The position numbers and the translations under genes are program-made. DNA of 64,000 bases from Nepenthes gracilis (lineage: Eukaryota; Streptophyta; Magnoliopsida; Caryophyllales; Nepenthaceae): positions 9,262,501 to 9,326,500 of the forward strand of contig BSYO01000013.1 of assembly GCA_033239525.1 (NCBI GenBank), written 5' to 3'. Below the pieces are notes generated by a model. It was not told where the DNA came from. It did no database searches and saw only the letters and a list, made by a program, of their open reading frames with translations. Each line of letters opens with the position of its first letter. Position 1 is the stretch's first letter. Positions 58,627-64,000 of this stretch are shown in pieces.

Positions 58627-58760
58627 TGTGGGAATAACTATTTTCTCATGAATTGTGAAAATATTTATTCCCCGTTAAATTTGTAACCAAATGGAGGAAT
58701 ATCTATTCCTAGGGAATAGAAATTATATTCTCTCGTTATTCCCTTCAACCAAATGTAAAG
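58344..58760. mobile_element. MITE, PIF/Harbinger-like, inside the element B RT
   Basis: 417 bp flanked by TTA (58341-58343 and 58761-58763). The ends are imperfect inverted repeats: TGGTACGTTTAGTT at the left and CTTTACATTTGGTT read inward from the right (10 of 14 match). Gypsy RT homology stops at the left edge and resumes at the right edge in the same frame, which independently supports the boundaries. An AAT-type microsatellite occupies 58520-58626. Confidence 0.75.
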
Positions 58761-58763
58761 TTA

Positions 58764-61076
58764 AGGATTGCACTCCAGATGCTTCAGGAGAGAAGTTTGT
58801 CTGCCAAGCTGAACAAATGTGAGCTTTGGTTGAAAAAGTCATAGTTTTGGGTAATGTCATTTCTAAAGTAGATATTTCGATCAATCCTAAGAATGTCAAA
58901 GCAGTAATTAATTGGAACCGGCCACGAATGGTGACAGAAGTCAAAAGCTTTTTAGTAGTTGTGGGTTATTAGTGAATATTTGTGGAAAACCTTTTCAAGA
59001 TTGCTATGCTCCAATCCGGCTGACACGGAAGTAAAGTTTAATTTGATGAAAGATTGTGAAAAGAGTTTTCAAGAATTAAAAGAACGCTTAATAATAATCT
59101 TAGTTTTGACAATTCCCAAAATATCTGAAGGATTTGTGGTCTATTATGAAACATTTAAAAGTGGACTAAGGTGTGTCTTGATGTAGCATAGAAAATCGAT
59201 TGCGTATGGATTGTGGCAATTGAAGATGAACGAAAGGAATTATCCGATGCATGATCTAGAATTGGTAACGGTGATCTTTGTCTGAACATTTAGAGATATT
59301 ATCTTTATGGAGAAAACTTTTTAATGTATTCTAACTATAAGAGTCTCAAATATCTATTCTCTCAAAAAAAAGTTAAATATAAGAAAGATAAGATTGATGA
59401 ATTTTTTAAAAAATTATGATTATGAGATTCAGTACTGATTGAAAAAGGTCAATGTGGTAGCGGATTCCTCAAATTTTTGAACGGTAAGTTTTATAGCTCA
59501 TTTAAGGATCAAGAAAATGAAGATGTTGGATTGTATGAAGTAATGTGATATTAAAAGGCACTTCTAATATACGCGGATAATATTATCTTATTTTTAAATA
59601 CAATCGGAGATTTTAGAAAGGATTAAAAGAGATTAAATAGACAATCTATTCTTGGTGGATATTGCCAATGATTTAAACAAGGAATCAAGGGCGGATATTA
59701 GCATATGAGCAGATAGCGTTTTAAGGTTTTGGGAATGGATATGTGTGCTAGATATTGGGGAGTTCAAGGAAGAAATCATGAATAAGGCTCATCAATCAAA
59801 GTACATTATTCACCCATAAATTAACAAAATGTATTAAGATTTAAAGAAGGCATTGAAGGCATTTTAGTGGGGAAACATGAGAAGAGAAATCACGACTTAC
59901 ATAGGAAGGTGTTTGATATGTCAATAATCAAAAGTTGAGTACAGGAAACCACCAGGTTTGCTACAACTTATGCTAATCTCCAGCTGAAATTGAAAAGATA
60001 TGACGATGGATTTTGTGATGAGTTTATCAAGAACGTCGAGAAATTATGATACTATTTTGGTGATTGTAAATTGGCTCACTTAGTCGGTTCACTTTATAAC
60101 CATTTGGATGATATTTTCTAGGGATCGGTTAGCAAGACTATCACTAATAAGGTGGTTAGATTGCACTAAGTACCAACTTCAATTGTATCAGATCAAGCCT
60201 AAGGTTTATCTTAAAATTTTAGAAAAATTTGTATTGAGAGTTGGGAACCAATATAAAATTCAGCATAACATATATCCTCAAACAAATGGACAATCGGAGC
60301 AAACAATTCAAAATTTAGAGAACATGTTGAGAGTTTCGAATTTGAAAATAAAAAGCAATTGGGATGACTGTATGTCATCAGCCGAATTTACATACAACAA
60401 TAACTACCAAGCAAGTTTTGGTATGATCTTGTTTGAAGCTCTATATGGAAGAAAATGTTGTTCCCCCAATTCAGTGAGAGGAGATCAGAGATAGAAGATT
60501 TTTGAGACTAGAGGTTATTTAAAAGATGTCCGAGAATATTCGTTTGATTTGCTATCAATTGAAGGTTGCCTAAAGTCAACATAAAAGTTATACTGATTGA
60601 AGGATATCGAAGCTGAGTTTTGATACTGGAGACCATATATTTTTAAAAATATCGCCATCAAATAGAGTCTCTGGATTAGGGGTAAATGAAAAATTAAAAT
60701 TGATGTTTATTTGACCGTTTGAAATCCTTGAGAGAATAGGTGAAGTAGCTTATAAAATGGCTTTACTATTGAATTTAGAAGATGTTCATAATATCTTCCA
60801 CGTGTCAATACTTTGAAACATATTCATAATCCATCACACATTATTGAAAATGAACCGTTGAGGACAAATGAAGAGTTGACGTACATTAAAGAACTGATTC
60901 AAATTTTAGATAAAAGAGATCAAGTGTTTCATATAAAAGTAATTTCGTTAGCAAAGGTTTTATGGAGAAACCATTAATATAAAGAAGCCATATAGGGAAG
61001 AGAAGATGTGATTCGAGAGAAATACCCACATTCATTTCTTCGATGAGGTATCTTAAATTTTGACGACGAAATTTTT
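58764..61076 (+). pseudogene. Element B RT end, RNase H and integrase remnant
   Basis: Blocks in order: the RT thumb/connection tract LRIALQMLQERSL and VIVLGNVISKVDI (58764-58880); INWNRPRMVTEVKSFL (58900-58950); SFQELKERLI...VLTIP (59060-59120) leading into RNase H near 59150-59500. The integrase zinc region is near 59760-59930; the integrase core has QFKI-like YKIQHNIYPQTNGQSEQTIQNLENMLR (60250-60330) and WDDCMSSAEFTYNNNYQASFGM (60360-60430). The C-terminal block HIFLKISPSNRVSG and FEILERIGEVAYKMAL lies at 60630-60760, with WRNH and REKYPH near 60965-61030. Many stops. The WRNH...YPHSF end is typical of Tekay-type chromoviruses. Confidence 0.84.
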
Positions 61077-61092
61077 ATAAGGAGAGAATACA

Positions 61093-62665
61093 TGTAAGGT
61101 TCGAGATCTAAAGTTCCAAATTTAACTATGATTTATTATGTTTGATTTATTAAATTAAGATAAGATGTTGAGATCAAAGAAGAAAGATTATAAGGGTTAA
61201 GCTCAAAATTGGATTGGGTCACATCGAATTAACAGATACTTGATTGGCGGTTGACGTACGCATATGTTTATTTTGGACAGAACGGTCACGCCTGATGGAT
61301 GCCTGACTGAAGTTTAAGTGCTTTTTCCAATTTATTCGCGCTTCATGCATACCAAGGGATGCTCAAACGCACTATGGCAGAAGGACAACGTCTGACGCGC
61401 ACCCGAAATAGTGTTTGTGTACCACCATATTTGGCCATGGCACCTGACGCTCGCTTGTGTGCCAATCTGTCTTATATATCTTATCTGACTGATTTTCAAT
61501 TATTTTTTGACCAATCTTGAGAGAGGAGAGAGAAGCAGCAGAGGAGAAGAGAGAGGAAGAGAGAAAGGAAGCTAAAGAGGCCAAATTCAAGTGAATCTAA
61601 GTAAGATTTTGATAATTTAGAGCTAAAGTAAGTACATCTCAAGCATTCTTTTCCTTTGTGACTGAGTTTTTCTACTTCATTGAGCATTTATTATTTAAAA
61701 TACTTATATATGACATATTTTCGTAACTACGATGATGGCACTTCATATGTATAAATTCTCATTCTCATTCTTTATAATTTTTATAAAAATTATATTTTTA
61801 GTTCTTGTACTTTGAAATATTAAGTTATTTTTTTATAATTTTCTTACTTGTATGTGTTAAATTTATGGTTAAGTGACTCTCTTATACTTTAAATTTATAC
61901 ATAATATTCTATATATTTAAGTTTGTTAAATATATGATTTGTATGTTCCAAAATTTCCTAAAAATTACTCTACATGTTTACTTATGGTGATAAATTACTG
62001 ATTTTTCTACACTAACTTACCAAGAATAATTCTACATGTTTAATAAACCTTACAATTTAACCTTTTATGTTTTAAAATAAGCATGTTTAAGTTCCTACAC
62101 AAATTTTACACAATGCATATAAAGGAATTGAAAAAATTTGATGAAAAACTCTACAATTTGTTAAAAGATTAAGAATATTTTCTCCAAATTGAAATAATAT
62201 AAGAATTATATAAAATTTTGTAAAACTTTTATCTATTTTAAGTATTGAACCATTATAAAAATATTAGCGGTGATATATTATAGTATGTCTTAATATATTA
62301 TAGTGATAATCGAGATTCAGACCTATCATCCGCAGGTGAAGTAGTGTTTAGCACCATCTATATGGTGATATATATGACGGGTGACTTATAAGTCTTGAAT
62401 GATTGTGTAAGGTCTTTGATTGTGCGGAAAAAAATAAACCTCATATTTTAATTATCCGCTCCTTTAATCGGTAAGGCACTATTAGCCTTAATCTATAAAA
62501 ATTTATATAATTGAACATGAATTGTGTGGCACAATTTAAATAAGAATAAAGAAAGAAGTTTAAAAAGCCGTACACATTTTGTAAGGATAGAAACTTCATG
62601 AACGTACTTATTTCGATAATTATACTAAGAGTTCACAAATTTGAGATTTATTCCGGGATGTCGCA
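61093..62665 (+). repeat. 3' LTR of element B
   Basis: 1573 bp from TGTAAGGTTCGAG, directly after the polypurine tract, to GGGATGTCGCA. It contains a GA-rich R region (61520-61575) and matches the first part of unit A1 (33203-34670). Confidence 0.78.
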
Positions 62666-64000
62666 ATGGTATAAAATTTAATCAATGGACCTGATTTTAC
62701 AACCGATTTAATTTTGGTTGGTAAAATTGGTTGTACGGCCGGCACAAGAGTAGCCCGATAGTGGTCGTATCATTCGAACAGCAATATAGTAAAATTAGCA
62801 GCTAAATTATATCAGCTAGAGGACCCGACTATACTCAAGAAATTTAGCAAAATGTGGGAGAGCTCAACACTTAGTCAATTTCCAACACTTAGCCAAAAAT
62901 TCACTAATGGAAAGGGACACGACACATTGAGAATCGATATACACAGCTCAAATACTTAGCTAAAATTCAATAATGAGAAATCCACACAAACGGTCAACAC
63001 TTAACCAATTGCAACAATAAACTAATTCCCACTAACACTCACCCCACTAACAAATAAACTAATGAAAATTAGAGTAACACATGGCATATTAAGGAGGAAG
63101 ACAGACGGCATATTAGAAGCCTAAACAAGTAGAAATTTTAGCTAGATTAAAGACCAATCACACACCAACACAAGGTTGAATTAGGAAGAAACAAATCAGA
63201 GGAACAAGGAGGTGAATCAGCAAAGGAATGAAGCTGAATTTGGACAACTCAACTGAGTGGTGGTAGTAGCAATTTAATCTGAAAATGACTTAGCTAATTT
63301 AGTAAGTAAATAAATTAATTAAAAGTAAAAAAAAGGGGAAAGAAACGGAAAGAACAGAGAAGAAAAAACCAAACAAAATAGAGGGAGAAAACAGAACCAG
63401 AAGAGAGAGGCCAACTGTGAGCTTAAGGAATTTAGATTAAGTTCCAAATTAATTCGGACAAGGACACTGCTACTTCCTTCGATTATTGATAAATTCTTGT
63501 TGTTATCTTCAAGTATTGTCATTTCAATACTTTAAATCCTTATAGCCATCATGTTAGAATAGGCAAAAATCAGATTAATGTTCCGTGAAAGTCGGTTTCT
63601 ACACTATACTGATGTGTTGATTTTTACATACTACATTTGACCGATTCATCCCATAAAAATTTTAATTTAAGAACTTTATGAAGTTGGCTAAATCATTATA
63701 TTTTTGTATTAAAATTATTCTTCATAAAATTGGTTGGTTCAATAAAAATAAAATCGGTAACTACCGGAACCAGTTGAGAATGTCCTGCTATTGATGCTGA
63801 TGGTTTCTCTAGGATTTTTGACCAGTTGAAACCCTATAAAAATTAATTTGAAAACTTTAATGAACCGGTTAATATGCCATGAAGTTGGTGCTGAAATCTC
63901 TTTTAAAAAATTGACAGGTTCGGCCTAAAGAAAATTATGAGCTGCCGAATTGGTCAGACGCAGACTTTGGCATCAGAAATCAATATATAATATTGAATTG
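62666..64000. other. AT-rich DNA without recognised gene
   Basis: Sequence to the right of element B. ORFs are short or low complexity (the minus-strand frame at 63319-63522 lies over a GA-rich tract). The GC-containing piece near 62730-62770 (GGCCGGCACAAGAG) may be part of another TE, but I could not assign it. Confidence 0.5.

Larger units (their letters stand above)
55034..62665 (+). mobile_element. Element B, Tekay-like Gypsy, 5' end missing or displaced
   Basis: Plus-strand order: gag (about 55180-56140), protease (57320-57660), reverse transcriptase, RNase H, integrase, polypurine tract ATAAGGAGAGAATAC (61077-61091), 3' LTR (61093-62665). A Copia LTR sits at 56254-57305 and a MITE at 58344-58760. 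No 5' LTR is adjacent: the left edge meets the LTR of element C. The 3' LTR resembles unit A1 at 33203. Confidence 0.78.

Overview
This is nuclear DNA of a flowering plant, most likely a eudicot. The evidence is one intact plant-type pectin methylesterase (PME) gene with spliceosomal introns, together with plant-specific transposable-element (TE) lineages: Tork-like and other Copia elements, Tat-like and Tekay-like Gypsy elements, a CACTA transposon and a PIF/Harbinger-type MITE. I estimate that about 80% of the window is TE-derived. The species cannot be fixed from the sequence.

Layout, left to right. (i) 1-1640: 5' end of a minus-strand Copia element (LTR, primer binding site, gag, start of protease) that runs off the left edge. 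(ii) 3312-14642: a four-exon PME gene on the minus strand. Exons 2-4 lie at 3312-4329 and exon 1 at 14286-14642. The roughly 10 kb intron 1 holds a CACTA-like transposon (4529-13958, TSD ACA), which itself contains a Copia LTR plus gag fragment (6221-8083) fused to a non-autonomous Tat-like Gypsy element (8084-13790). (iii) 16606-22490 (TSD CAATG) and 24741-30809 (TSD ATTCT): two complete copies of related Tat-like elements. (iv) 33203-62665: nested Tekay-like Gypsy elements. Element C (about 37742-55033, minus) carries degenerate gag-pol, and its 5' LTR is split by element D (45723-54715, TSD CTTTC), which has 3.5 kb LTRs and only a 2 kb interior. To the right is element B (55034-62665, plus), whose protease region is split by a Copia LTR and whose reverse transcriptase is split by a MITE. 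To the left, two LTR-plus-primer-site units stand in tandem. AT-rich sequence without recognised genes fills the gaps.

The most interesting system is the family of three Tat-like non-autonomous elements. Each has LTRs, a Tat-type primer site and a minus-strand gag that keeps its leader and zinc-finger region but lacks a capsid core. Each also has a plus-strand (antisense) spliced gene for a protein resembling the plant 'putative gypsy type transposon' family, with a conserved intron and a coiled-coil C-terminus. Between the two converging genes each element carries tandem repeats whose units contain a CTCGG/CCGAG hairpin. All copies are broken by stops or frameshifts, yet the architecture is shared, which suggests trans-mobilised parasites that amplified with an antisense passenger gene.
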